This document shows, piece by piece, positions 7,534 to 15,246 of a stretch of DNA of 22,099 nt. The notes beneath the pieces were generated by a model that saw nothing but the letters and a program-made list of their open reading frames with translations, made no database searches and was not told where the DNA came from. The position numbers were made by a program, and so were the translations under genes. Source of the stretch: Elusimicrobia bacterium RIFOXYB2_FULL_49_7 (GTDB lineage: Bacteria; Fibrobacterota; OXYB2-FULL-49-7); contig MGVN01000253.1 in assembly GCA_001800515.1 (NCBI GenBank), positions 20,769 through 42,867 on the forward strand. The letters run 5' to 3'. Positions within the stretch are counted from its first letter, which is position 1. Each line of letters opens with the position of its first letter.

Positions 7534-8351
7534 GATAACCTCGTGGAGCCGTTTCGTTGGTATATTTTCCATTGTTTATCCACATCGATGAAGAAATCGG
7601 CCATTCCGCCGATGCGTTCGGAATGACCCAATACCAAATAACCTGCGGGATTCAGGCTGTGGTGAAAAAGCGAGAGGATCTTTTCCTGTCCCAGATCGTC
7701 AATATAAATCAGCAGATTTCGGCAGCTCACCAGATCGATTCCCGATAAAGGAGGATCGGATAACAAATCATGGCCCGAAAAAACCACCTGGTTGCGCAGG
7801 TCCGAATTGATACGATAAGATCCGGTTTCCGAAGAAAAGAAACGGGCCAGTCTTTCCGGTGATATGTCTGCTATGATATTATCCGAATAGATCCCGGCAC
7901 GTGCTGAATCAATAGCACGCAAATCAATATCCGTTGCCAGGATGTAGACCTCAATTTCCGAATGGCAAGCGTCCAGGGTTTCACGGATCAAGATGGCAAT
8001 GGAATAGGCTTCTTCGCCGGTGGAACAACCGGGAACCCAAATCCGTACCGTCGTGACTCCATTTTTTCTTAAAAGGGGACCAATAACCTTTTCTTTCAAG
8101 GAATCGAAAAATGGGGCGTCTCTGAAAAAAAAGGTTACACCAATCAGGAACTCGCGAAAAAGAAGCTCCACCTCAACCGGATGATGCCTTAAATAGCGCA
8201 CATAATCCTCGATATGAAGGGTTTGCGTTATGGCAATACGCCTCTCCATACGACGTAAAAGGGGGGGGGTCTTATAAAGCGAAAAGTCATGGCCGGTTTG
8301 GGTACGCACCAACTGACACGCTTCGGATAGGGATGTGGACTCTTCAGACAT
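7530..8351 (-). CDS. CheR-type protein glutamate methyltransferase
   Basis: 273-residue SAM-dependent CheR methyltransferase. The N-terminal helical domain (LLRRMERRIAITQ) is followed by the catalytic domain with the SAM loop WVPGCSTGEEAYSIAI at about residues 105-120, ATDID at about 139 and the family segment SCRNLLIYID near 213. CheR normally methylates glutamates of chemoreceptors. Here there are no receptor, cheA, cheW or cheB genes. The gene is coupled by a 4-bp ATGA overlap to a PAS kinase with the coiled coil usually found in CheB-CheR-PAS fusion proteins. This looks like a split version of that architecture lacking the CheB part, so a role in signalling other than flagellar chemotaxis is likely. 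A run of nine C residues (sense strand) lies about 28 codons from the start. The start is the ATG at 8351. Confidence 0.9.
   Translation of the reverse strand: MSEESTSLSEACQLVRTQTGHDFSLYKTPPLLRRMERRIAITQTLHIEDYVRYLRHHPVEVELLFREFLIGVTFFFRDAPFFDSLKEKVIGPLLRKNGVTTVRIWVPGCSTGEEAYSIAILIRETLDACHSEIEVYILATDIDLRAIDSARAGIYSDNIIADISPERLARFFSSETGSYRINSDLRNQVVFSGHDLLSDPPLSGIDLVSCRNLLIYIDDLGQEKILSLFHHSLNPAGYLVLGHSERIGGMADFFIDVDKQWKIYQRNGSTRLS
8261..8269. repeat. Nine-base homopolymer (C9 in sense) inside cheR
   Basis: Nine consecutive G on the plus strand encode Pro-Pro within KTPPLLRR near the N-terminus of CheR. Homopolymer runs of this length slip during replication and could switch the gene off and on. 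It could equally be a neutral tract or a read-length error. Confidence 0.8.
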
Positions 8352-8381
8352 TATTCATATCATTTCATCTTCTGTTAAGAT

Positions 8382-8410
8382 ACCATACCCGTTACAATGA
8401 TAGCTATCAA
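8382..8410 (-). promoter_or_regulatory. Candidate promoter and palindrome upstream of cheR-kinase
   Basis: Reading the minus strand, TTGATA (8410-8405) and TATGGT (8387-8382) are separated by 17 bp, about 30 bp upstream of the cheR ATG. The perfect 12-bp palindrome TGATAGCTATCA (8398-8409) overlaps the -35 box and could be an operator. Both signals are short and could be chance. Confidence 0.4.
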
Positions 8411-8500
8411 TTGCAAAGCAAAGAATTGACTGCAGGCCGAAAAAGAGATCCGGCAAAAACCGGTTGTTGTTCATCATTCCACTTCAAAATAGCGGAAAAC

Positions 8501-9787
8501 TCAGCCCATGGCTGCAACCCGGTTGTAGACATGGGCAACGCTCTCTGCCGCCTTTTCCCAGGTAATCCCATCCAATTCCCGCGCCCCATTGTGAATCATT
8601 GCTTTGCCTAATTCCGGATAATGGAGCAAGGCCAGCATCTTTCCGGCCAATTGACGCGTATCCCAGAAATCCACCTTGAAGACCGAGCCGACCACCTCAG
8701 CCACACCCGATTGCCGGGAAATGATGACGGGTACGCCATGCTCCATCGCTTCCAGAGGAGAAATGCCGAAGGGTTCCGATACGCTGGGCATGACATAAAG
8801 ATCGCTCATCGAATACATTTTAGCAACATCCTCGCCCCGTAAAAAGCCGGGAAAATAAAAGTGGTTGCCTATTTTAAGTTCCGCGGTCCGCGTTATCATC
8901 CGGTTCATCATATCACCGGAGCCGACCATTACAAAAGTAACATCCTGACGGACCGAAAGGACCTTGGCCGCTGCCTCCACAAAATAGTCGGGGCCCTTCT
9001 GAAAGGTGATGCGTCCCAGAAAAAGGACGATTTTATTCCTGATGCTTTTAGGCGTACGTACCCGGATTCCCGCGGGTTTCCGGGTGATCCCGTTATAAAT
9101 GACCGTGATTTTATCCGGGCTAATGCCATATTGTTTGACGATTCTGGTTTTTGTCAGATGGCTCACTGAGATGATTCCGTCCGCCTGCTCCATGCCGCGT
9201 CGCTCAATCTCATAGACATTCGGATTAACATTCTCGCCGCAGCGATCATATTCCAGTGAATGGATATGCACTACCAGCGGTCGTCGGCTTACCCGTTGCG
9301 CCTCAATGCCGGCCGGAATGGTTATCCAATCATGAACATGAATGACTTCATGCGCCACTTTTTTCGCTATTTTGCCCGCCACAGAGGCATATCGACTGAT
9401 TTCCGCCATGAGATTGACTCCATAATCTCCGGACAGGGCAAGCAACGGCGGTTTGTCTGTGATGTCCGGCTCATTTTGAATGATCTGTTTGAGATAGTGG
9501 AGCACCCGTGTATATTCTTCGCTGTTGATGTAGGGGGATAACGGGGAGTCTACGGTTTCCAGACAAAAGCCCGACCGGGCCTTCATTTCCGCGGGGCTGA
9601 TATGTACCTGATCGCTGCCGACCAGAGTCACATGCGATGAATCGTTGCCCAACGCAGGCGCCTTAGGTAATACAAAGGTAATCCGGTGTCCAACGGAAAC
9701 CAGCGCCTGAGTCAGCCCGAAACAAGCGGTACCCAATCCACCGCTGATGTGGGGTGGAAATTCCCACCCATACATTAAGACTTTCAT
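8501..9787 (-). CDS. Glycosyltransferase, GT4/GT5 type (glycogen-synthase-like)
   Basis: 428-residue GT-B glycosyltransferase. The N-terminus MKVLMYGWEFPPHISGGLGTA matches the sugar-nucleotide-binding start of starch/glycogen-synthase-like enzymes. HVHDWIT at about residue 150 and HIHSLEYDR at about 170 are typical acceptor-side motifs. The C-terminal GT1 domain has LFLGRITFQKG, MVGSGDM and the EX7E donor-binding motif (E338 in SEPFG to E346 in PLEAM). It is shorter than ordinary GlgA, so glgA is not assigned. The substrate could be ADP- or UDP-sugar for glycogen or a polysaccharide. It lies in a run of minus-strand signalling genes, about 56 bp after a response-regulator gene, which suggests regulated polysaccharide or storage synthesis. 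No membrane segments are seen. Confidence 0.88.
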   Translation of the reverse strand: MKVLMYGWEFPPHISGGLGTACFGLTQALVSVGHRITFVLPKAPALGNDSSHVTLVGSDQVHISPAEMKARSGFCLETVDSPLSPYINSEEYTRVLHYLKQIIQNEPDITDKPPLLALSGDYGVNLMAEISRYASVAGKIAKKVAHEVIHVHDWITIPAGIEAQRVSRRPLVVHIHSLEYDRCGENVNPNVYEIERRGMEQADGIISVSHLTKTRIVKQYGISPDKITVIYNGITRKPAGIRVRTPKSIRNKIVLFLGRITFQKGPDYFVEAAAKVLSVRQDVTFVMVGSGDMMNRMITRTAELKIGNHFYFPGFLRGEDVAKMYSMSDLYVMPSVSEPFGISPLEAMEHGVPVIISRQSGVAEVVGSVFKVDFWDTRQLAGKMLALLHYPELGKAMIHNGARELDGITWEKAAESVAHVYNRVAAMG

Positions 9788-9843
9788 TTGAGCACCGCCC
9801 TTTTATAAAGTAGCCTTAAAAGATGAACTCTTGAATGAATAAA

Positions 9844-10212
9844 CTATAACGCATTTAAAATCTCCCGGATACGGGGGGTCGGCACCGGCTTGGGCAGGAA
9901 ATAATCAACCATCTGCTCGGCGGTACGATAACGCGGCCCATTATCGGCATTCGCGGTAATGACCACTATTTTACACTGCGGATACAACTTCCTGGCCGTG
10001 GCCACTACCTCATACCCTTCAATCATTTCCGCATCGGACAAACGAAGATCCGTGATGACAGCCTGATAGCGAATCTGATGCATCAGGGTTTCGGCCTCCT
10101 TGAGTGAACGGGCAATACTGATGACAATCGTTTCCGTTTCCAGCAACTTTTTCAAGCCGAAGAGCAACGCCTCCTCATCCTCGACAATTAACACCCTTTT
10201 GGCATTATGCAT
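9844..10212 (-). CDS. Single-domain response regulator (receiver only)
   Basis: 122-residue CheY-like receiver. The acidic pair is in VEDEE (E11-E13), the phospho-acceptor is D55 in ITDLRLSD, the Thr position is in VVITAN, and the conserved Lys is in FLPKPVP near the end. No output domain follows, so it acts by protein contact or as a phosphorelay step. It is clearly a paralogue of the receiver at 10914-11315: both share LIVEDEEALLFGLKKLL, the RYQAV-TDLRLSD core and the RIREILNAL ending. Located 20 bp after wrbA and upstream of the glycosyltransferase gene, probably in one transcript. Confidence 0.92.
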   Translation of the reverse strand: MHNAKRVLIVEDEEALLFGLKKLLETETIVISIARSLKEAETLMHQIRYQAVITDLRLSDAEMIEGYEVVATARKLYPQCKIVVITANADNGPRYRTAEQMVDYFLPKPVPTPRIREILNAL

Positions 10213-10232
10213 TCTATTTTATCCCGCGCCGT

Positions 10233-10847
10233 TCAACCTTTTACAAACCGAGCAGTGATTTCAGCCACATGTTTTCCCTGAAATTCCGCTGCGGCCAATT
10301 CGTTCTGACTCGGCTGACGTTCCCCTTTTGCTCCGGCGATGGTAGACGCGCCATATGGCGATCCGCCTGAGATCTCATCAATACGCATCTGTCCGGCAAA
10401 AGAATAGGGCAAACCGACAATCATCATGCCATGGTGAAGCAGGGTGACATGAAATCCGAGCAGGGTTGATTCCTGCCCTCCATGCTGGGTGGCGGTGCTT
10501 GTAAAAACACTTCCAACTTTTCCGATGAGCGCCCCTTTCAGCCAGAGTTGCCCGGTACCATCAAGAAACTGGCGCATTTGGCCGCACATATTGCCGAACC
10601 GGGTGGGGGTACCGAAAATAATAGCGTCCGCGGAAACCAGTTCATCCACCTGACACACGGGTATGGATTCAAAAGCTTCGCTTGCTTTAAGCGCACCCAT
10701 TTGCGCCAGTACCTCCGGAGAAAGCGTTTCAGGGACTCGCCTCAGATCAATGTGAGCCCCTTTTATGCTTTTTGCCCCTTTTGCCACGGCTTCCGCCATT
10801 TGACGGATATGGCCGTACATTGAATAGAAAACAATCAGAATTTTCAT
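10233..10847 (-). CDS. wrbA: NAD(P)H:quinone oxidoreductase, WrbA type
   Basis: 204-residue flavodoxin-like FMN protein of full WrbA length. It shows the FMN phosphate loop [19 protein letters not shown] at the N-terminus, [21 protein letters not shown] at about residues 78-98, [10 protein letters not shown] at about 116 and [10 protein letters not shown] near 160. WrbA enzymes reduce quinones by two electrons with NAD(P)H, limiting redox cycling during oxidative stress. The start is supported by AGGAG about seven bases before the ATG. It is unusual that the gene sits between two paralogous receiver genes. This may place quinone or redox defence under the same control, which is inference. Confidence 0.93.
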   Translation of the reverse strand: MKILIVFYSMYGHIRQMAEAVAKGAKSIKGAHIDLRRVPETLSPEVLAQMGALKASEAFESIPVCQVDELVSADAIIFGTPTRFGNMCGQMRQFLDGTGQLWLKGALIGKVGSVFTSTATQHGGQESTLLGFHVTLLHHGMMIVGLPYSFAGQMRIDEISGGSPYGASTIAGAKGERQPSQNELAAAEFQGKHVAEITARFVKG

Positions 10848-10878
10848 CGTATTCTCCTTTTTTTAAAGACTACTGTGA

Positions 10879-10908
10879 TTCAGAAATTTTCAGAGACAAT
10901 TTTCTGAA
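10879..10908. promoter_or_regulatory. AT-rich inverted repeat between receiver and wrbA genes
   Basis: TTCAGAAA (10879-10886) pairs with TTTCTGAA (10901-10908) across a 14-base loop. A second, overlapping pairing, TTTTCAG with CTGAAAA (10887-10910), is also possible. It lies between the receiver stop at 10914 and the wrbA start at 10847. It could be an operator, an attenuator or a weak transcription stop. There is no clean T-run on the minus strand after the stem. Confidence 0.4.
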
Positions 10909-10913
10909 AAATG

Positions 10914-11315
10914 CTACAAAGCGTTTAAGATTTCCCGGATACGGACCGGTTCAATAGGCTTGCTTAAGAAAAAATCAACGGCACCTTCGGCGGCATGATA
11001 TTTCAACCCCTTTTCCGCAAAAGCCGTCATCACCACGATTTTGCAACCCGGCTGAAGCGCTCTGACCGCTTTAACGACAAGATACCCTTCAATGATGTCC
11101 GTATCCGACAGTCGAAGATCCGTCAGCACCGCCTGGTACCGATTTTGATGCAGTAACACTTCCGCATCCGCAAGCGAAGAAGCGGTGTCTATCAGAGTTC
11201 TGCTGTTTTGCAGAAGTTTCTTAAGTCCGAAAAGCAGTGCTTCCTCGTCCTCCACAATCAGTACCCGTATTGTATTTTCATTCATGATGTCTAAAAATAG
11301 CAAAAATTGTTCCAT
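10914..11315 (-). CDS. Single-domain response regulator (receiver only), paralogue
   Basis: CheY-like receiver with VEDEE, phospho-acceptor Asp in LTDLRLSD, VVMTAF and the conserved Lys in FLSKPIE. It has no output domain and is a paralogue of the receiver at 9844-10212. The start is uncertain. The ATG at 11315 has AGAAGG 11 bases upstream and gives 133 residues with an odd hydrophobic lead (MEQFLLFLDI). The ATG at 11285 (MNENTIRVLIV) matches the usual receiver length and the paralogue, but has no ribosome-binding site. It is divergent from the sigma-54 regulator gene across 143 bp, which should contain both promoters. Confidence 0.88.
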   Translation of the reverse strand: MEQFLLFLDIMNENTIRVLIVEDEEALLFGLKKLLQNSRTLIDTASSLADAEVLLHQNRYQAVLTDLRLSDTDIIEGYLVVKAVRALQPGCKIVVMTAFAEKGLKYHAAEGAVDFFLSKPIEPVRIREILNAL

Positions 11316-11458
11316 AAAAATTTCGACCTTCTAACGGCGTCAGCTTGAAAAAGATCGGGTAAAATCGACCGCCATTTTCAATTTATGAGAATACCTTCGC
11401 AAATCCGTTAATCTTTGTCAAACCCCTTTAGCGAACAGAAGAAAGCTATATTTATTTC

Positions 11459-12784
11459 ATGAACCCGACCATCCTGATAGTCGATGATGACGAAGCCACG
11501 GTTTTCGGCTTCTCAAAATATCTTTCCAATGTCGGCTATCATGTTCTCTCCGCCGCCACACTGAGCCAGGCGGAAACGGTGCTGATGGCTAAAAATCTGG
11601 ATATCATCCTGCTCGACCTTAACCTGCCGGATGGCAAGGGAACCACCTGGATCCCGAAAATCAAGAAAAAGAACCCCGAGATCACCATCATCATCATCAC
11701 CGGTGACAACGAGATCGCCTCAGCTGTGGAGGCCATGCGAAAAGGTGCAGACCATTACCTCACCAAACCGGTCAACCTGGAGGATCTGAAAAACTTCATC
11801 CAGAAAGACCAGGATATCCAAAGCCTCCGGCGCAAGGATGAAGCGCAGCGCAGAACACAGAAACGGGTGGCACCCTGCTTCGGCAATAGTGCGGCCATGA
11901 AGCGGGTCTTTGATCTCGCCTCCCTCTCTGCGGACAATGATTCCGTCGTCCTGCTGGAAGGGGAAACCGGTACCGGCAAAGGGCTCCTGGCCCGCTGGAT
12001 CCACGACCGAAGCAGCCGATCCGCTCAGCCTTTTGTGGAAGTCAACTGTGCGGGCCTGCGCGGGGAACTCTTAAACAGCGAACTTTTCGGCCATGTCAAA
12101 GGCGCCTTCACCTCCGCGGTACAGGATCGTCTGGGACTCATCGAAGTGGCGAATGGCGGAACCCTCTTTTTGGATGAAATCGGCGATATGGATCTGGGAA
12201 TACAGGCGCAATTTCTGAAAGCCATTGAAGAAAAATGCTATCGCCGCCTTGGCGAAACCAAAGAGCGGGTAAGCAATTTCCGACTCGTCTGCGCCTCCAA
12301 CCGGAAACTCTCCGTCGAAATGGAGCAGGGCCGCTTCCGGAACGATTTATACTATCGAATCTGTGTTTTCCCCATCCGCCTGCCCTCTCTCCCCGAACGA
12401 TTCGACGATCTGCCTTCTCTCATCCAAAGCGTGCTTTCCACGCTTGGCGCCGAAAACCAAACCGTGTCAGACGATGTGGTTCCCTTTCTCTTGAAATACG
12501 ACTGGCCGGGGAATGTGCGGGAATTGCGGAATGTGCTTGAACGGGCGTTGATTCTTTCCCAGGGTCAGACGATTTCCGTGGCTCATTTCCCGGGTCTGGA
12601 ACTCCACAGACGAACCGTGGCTTCCGACCCCTCCTCTGAAGGAACACTGGACAGTCTGGAGAACATCCATATCCGGAAAGTTCTCTCCGAATGCGACAAA
12701 GACACCAAAAAAGCCAGCACCATCCTCGGCATTTCCCGCGCCTCCCTGTATCGTAAGCTTAATAAAGCCAAAGAAGCCGACTAA
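11459..12784 (+). CDS. Sigma-54-dependent response regulator (NtrC family)
   Basis: 441-residue enhancer-binding protein with the standard three parts. The receiver has VDDDE at 8-12, D53 in LLDLNLPDG and Lys in LTKPVNLEDL. The AAA+ domain has Walker A GETGTGKG at 168-175 and Walker B TLFLDE near 235-240. R-finger-type FRNDLYYR occurs at about 293 and DWPGNVRELRN at about 348. The Fis-type helix-turn-helix is at about 412-437 (KASTILGISRASLYRKL). The sigma-54-contacting loop reads GAFTSA (215-220) rather than GAFTGA. When phosphorylated, such proteins activate transcription at -24/-12 promoters. No adjacent kinase is on the same strand; the PAS kinase at 5863-7533 is the nearest candidate. 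The start ATG has only a weak purine-rich upstream stretch. Confidence 0.94.
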   Translation: MNPTILIVDDDEATVFGFSKYLSNVGYHVLSAATLSQAETVLMAKNLDIILLDLNLPDGKGTTWIPKIKKKNPEITIIIITGDNEIASAVEAMRKGADHYLTKPVNLEDLKNFIQKDQDIQSLRRKDEAQRRTQKRVAPCFGNSAAMKRVFDLASLSADNDSVVLLEGETGTGKGLLARWIHDRSSRSAQPFVEVNCAGLRGELLNSELFGHVKGAFTSAVQDRLGLIEVANGGTLFLDEIGDMDLGIQAQFLKAIEEKCYRRLGETKERVSNFRLVCASNRKLSVEMEQGRFRNDLYYRICVFPIRLPSLPERFDDLPSLIQSVLSTLGAENQTVSDDVVPFLLKYDWPGNVRELRNVLERALILSQGQTISVAHFPGLELHRRTVASDPSSEGTLDSLENIHIRKVLSECDKDTKKASTILGISRASLYRKLNKAKEAD

Positions 12785-12819
12785 TCCGAAAATGACCGAC
12801 CATTTCCTGATTCAATAAA

Positions 12820-12848
12820 AGCGGCCACGCCGTTTTCGGCCTGTTTTG
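12820..12848 (+). terminator. Possible weak terminator after the sigma-54 regulator
   Basis: A GCCG-TTTT-CGGC hairpin (12829-12840), with GGCC elements on both sides, is followed by ctgttttgt. The stem is short and the T-run is interrupted, so this is only a candidate intrinsic terminator. Its position, 45 bp after the stop, is right. Confidence 0.35.
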
Positions 12849-13194
12849 TAAAATAGAACACACGGCATTCTTTTTGCTTATTTCTCGTTATTGCCGCCAA
12901 AACCGAAACCCCGGGGACACGCTCATGAAAGACAACTGTTGCCAGCGCAAAGGCAGCTTATCAAATTTACAAAGAGTTTTTTAATAGTACGCGGTTTAAG
13001 AAATTGGCTGATAAGGGAGCGCTTTATACTTCACATAACGGGCACGAACATTTTCGGATTTGAGAACCCGGAGGTCGCTTAATTGGGGAGCAATGATTCT
13101 CTCATGAATATTTAACCCCATGAATAAAAACGGGTTATAAACTTGTTTGGAACGGCCGGGAGTCTTATCCCGAACTTGTGCTTGCCCGTGAGGA
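12849..13194. other. Non-coding or decayed stretch without recognisable gene
   Basis: Neither strand holds a reading frame that I can relate to a family. Short open stretches exist, such as one reading AYQIYKEFFNSTRFKKL near 12957-13010, and they end in stops. Together with the PRC-barrel and phosphoketolase remnants downstream, this looks like eroded gene DNA. No tRNA, clear hairpin array or transposase fragment is seen. Confidence 0.5.
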
Positions 13195-13428
13195 ATGGAA
13201 GAAAACCACCCAGGAAAAAAGGTCCTGATTTCACCGAAATGGATCGAGAGCATTAGTTGGAGCGAGTCAAAAGTCTTCGTCAATCTTTCCCGCGAAGCCG
13301 TTAAACGGTCACCGGAATATACGGAAGAGTCCCTGTCGTCACGGGATTATGAGACCCAGCTTCATGGACATTACAATCGCCCAGGATATTGGGTCGACGA
13401 ACCTGTTCTCAAGGAGCATTCCCATTAA
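13195..13428 (+). pseudogene. PRC-barrel-domain protein remnant (C-terminal half)
   Basis: The 77-codon frame MEENHPGKKVLISPKWIE, SWSESKVFVNLSREAVKRSPEY, then YETQLHGHYNRPGYW matches the second half of PRC-barrel-domain proteins seen in many environmental bacteria. The first half, including the RYLVVDTGxWL strand, is missing: an in-frame TGA lies at 13189-13191, directly before the frame, and no trace of the first half appears in the other frames. There is no convincing ribosome-binding site. It is most likely a 5'-truncated, non-functional copy. A short expressed protein cannot be fully excluded. Confidence 0.65.
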
Positions 13429-13477
13429 ACAAACCACGAGAAAGGCGACCTTGCAAATACAAAAAAAAGATTGAACC

Positions 13478-13573
13478 ATGAATACAAAAACCCTTTCCCC
13501 TGAACTGCTCCACAAAATGGACGCCTATTGGTGTGCCGCGAACTACCTCTCGGTCGGCCTGATTTGCGCGTGA
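13478..13573 (+). pseudogene. Phosphoketolase N-terminal remnant
   Basis: A 31-codon frame starts MNTKTLSPELLHKMDAYW and continues AANYLSVGLI before a TGA at 13571-13573. This is the characteristic N-terminus of D-xylulose-5-phosphate/fructose-6-phosphate phosphoketolase, normally about 790 residues. After the stop, the same frame stays open to TAG at 13661, but reads NHGPIVAYDEVTVQQILDSL, which is not phosphoketolase. The gene was therefore truncated at about codon 28 and joined to other sequence. It ends over the 3' end of the convergent 528-residue protein gene. Confidence 0.68.
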
Positions 13574-13659
13574 AACCACGGTCCTATTGTTGCCTACGAT
13601 GAAGTTACGGTCCAACAGATATTGGATAGTTTGCAAGATAATAAATTAACCTTTACGAG

Positions 13660-15246
13660 CTAGGGCAAAATAAACGTCTGCTTGAACCTGGCTATTTGAA
13701 GGACATCAAAACCAAGGACAGTGAGTCTCTTATTCTCAAGTAATATTTCATTTAATAGTTCAAGTGGTATTTCACTCTTGAAAACAGGAATCGGTTCAAT
13801 CTTGGTTGCCACCAATTCACTCACGGTCTCTTCCCGTGAAATCCAGTTTCCCATGCTTTGCGAAGTCGTATCAATCCAGGTTTTCACCTTTGGAATCAGT
13901 TCCATGACATCCAGCACAATGGTCGGCCTTGGATAAAAGACGCCTTTTGCGTTTTCAAGAAAGTTTCCACTATCCGGCGCAACTGCAAAAAATCGAAGAG
14001 AATTGATTTCCTTCCGGGTTGTGAGGCTATCAAAATCCTTTTCAGTCAGTCGGGAAAGCGTGACACAGCCCAGGTCCATGACATTTTCTGCCACTCCTCC
14101 CCATAACCGTTTTTGCTTTTCCGGTAAAAATGCGCCTATATCCTGAAGATTGCCAAGGGCACTGCCTGTGCCGTCTAAAGTGGCATGTTGCGATTTTGGA
14201 TAATAACTGAAAGCGCCTTCACTTTGCAGGTAATACTGTTCGAAACGGATTTTGGCAAATTTTTCAAAAGTTTTTCGGGCTTTTGCCTTATCTTCGCGGG
14301 AAGCATCTTTCCATAAATATCGTGTCAGCAGCATTACGCCTTTGCCCATTCTCAGATTATAGGCATGCCAATCATTCAGATCGTCATCCTTGGGTGGCGG
14401 TTCTGAGATGATTTTCAGTGTGTTTTCGAACATTTTGTCTTTGTATCTCAATGGAAATGATGGGTAAATGTCGTTGCCCTCTTTATCAATAAAGGATTTG
14501 ACAATGGAGCCCGTATTGTGGAGATCCAACTTTAACAGTTTTCCGCTGCTGCGCGACCTGGGCCCCCAATACCCGGTTTGCGGATCCTGGTTTTTATAAA
14601 ACCATTTAATCATGGCCCGCTTCCATTCCGGGGAGAAGGTGTATAAATGGAGCCGATTCACAATATCCTCATCTCTTGAATAGCTGATCAGATCTCGAAC
14701 CATGTGGAAGGAACTTTCCGGCAGTTTGGCGGCCAGCCAGCCGATATTGGCCAAATCATCGAGATAGGCGGTCAGTTTTTCTGGGGTATTAATCTTATCA
14801 AAAAACTTTAAAGGATATTTGAGTTTGAATGGCACGCCGGTTTCTTTGGCAAGCGCTTCGAGATGCAGCAAAACATTGCCCGTGGGTCCTTCGTAGGTAC
14901 AGTAGGGAAATGAATCATCCATGAACGCCCCGGTTTTGGGATTCTGAAGATTAAGATAGAAATCCATCTCCTCTTTTTTATTTGAAAATTTAGGCAGTTT
15001 AATCAATCCCTTCCGTGATTTAAGCTGCTTGTGATATTTCCGAAGGCCGGTGATTGCCTTGACATATTCTCCTTTATCGAGATAATAGGCAAATCCGAGC
15101 ATTTTAAATTCAAATTCCGCCATATAGTAGCCCTCTTCCTGACATTCTTTATTTAATCGGAACAAATCAGGAATCAGGGAAAAGCTCTGCACCCATATAC
15201 TAAGGACAACCAGCAGTGTTGAGCCGGTGATGGCCAATGTTGTCAT
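13660..15246 (-). CDS. Unrecognised 528-residue exported/anchored protein with QW-like motifs
   Basis: I cannot assign this protein to a named family. Residues of about 5-25 are hydrophobic (ITGSTLLVVLSIWVQSFS) and could be a signal peptide or membrane anchor. The rest is helix-rich and soluble-looking. Two similar motifs, QNPKTGAF at 101-108 and QDPQTGYW at 220-227, each precede a hydrophobic helix containing a GN/TG-x-V/I element (PTGNVLLHLEAL; NTGSIVKSFI). They recall the QW motifs of alpha/alpha-toroid enzymes such as terpene cyclases and prenyltransferases. This is a structural guess, and the DxDD motif of squalene cyclases is not seen as such. It is the last gene of a three-gene operon: its ATG overlaps the stop of the Omp85-like gene by one base (TAATG), with AAGGA upstream. 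That coupling suggests that it works with the barrel. Confidence 0.8.
   Translation of the reverse strand: MTTLAITGSTLLVVLSIWVQSFSLIPDLFRLNKECQEEGYYMAEFEFKMLGFAYYLDKGEYVKAITGLRKYHKQLKSRKGLIKLPKFSNKKEEMDFYLNLQNPKTGAFMDDSFPYCTYEGPTGNVLLHLEALAKETGVPFKLKYPLKFFDKINTPEKLTAYLDDLANIGWLAAKLPESSFHMVRDLISYSRDEDIVNRLHLYTFSPEWKRAMIKWFYKNQDPQTGYWGPRSRSSGKLLKLDLHNTGSIVKSFIDKEGNDIYPSFPLRYKDKMFENTLKIISEPPPKDDDLNDWHAYNLRMGKGVMLLTRYLWKDASREDKAKARKTFEKFAKIRFEQYYLQSEGAFSYYPKSQHATLDGTGSALGNLQDIGAFLPEKQKRLWGGVAENVMDLGCVTLSRLTEKDFDSLTTRKEINSLRFFAVAPDSGNFLENAKGVFYPRPTIVLDVMELIPKVKTWIDTTSQSMGNWISREETVSELVATKIEPIPVFKSEIPLELLNEILLENKRLTVLGFDVLQIARFKQTFILP

Noticed and set aside
8501..9787. Assignment as glycogen synthase glgA
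   Set aside because: The N-terminus is GT5-like, but the protein is shorter than GlgA and no other glycogen genes are nearby, so only the broad glycosyltransferase class is supported.
12996..13283. 95-codon minus-strand frame in the graveyard region
   Set aside because: Its N-terminal part is opposite the PRC-barrel remnant and the rest has no family resemblance; no start signal is present.
13660..15246. Assignment as squalene-hopene cyclase or prenyltransferase
   Set aside because: Only two QW-like motifs are seen. The catalytic DxDD motif and the overall family pattern are not visible, and the protein appears to be exported, so the family name would be unsupported.
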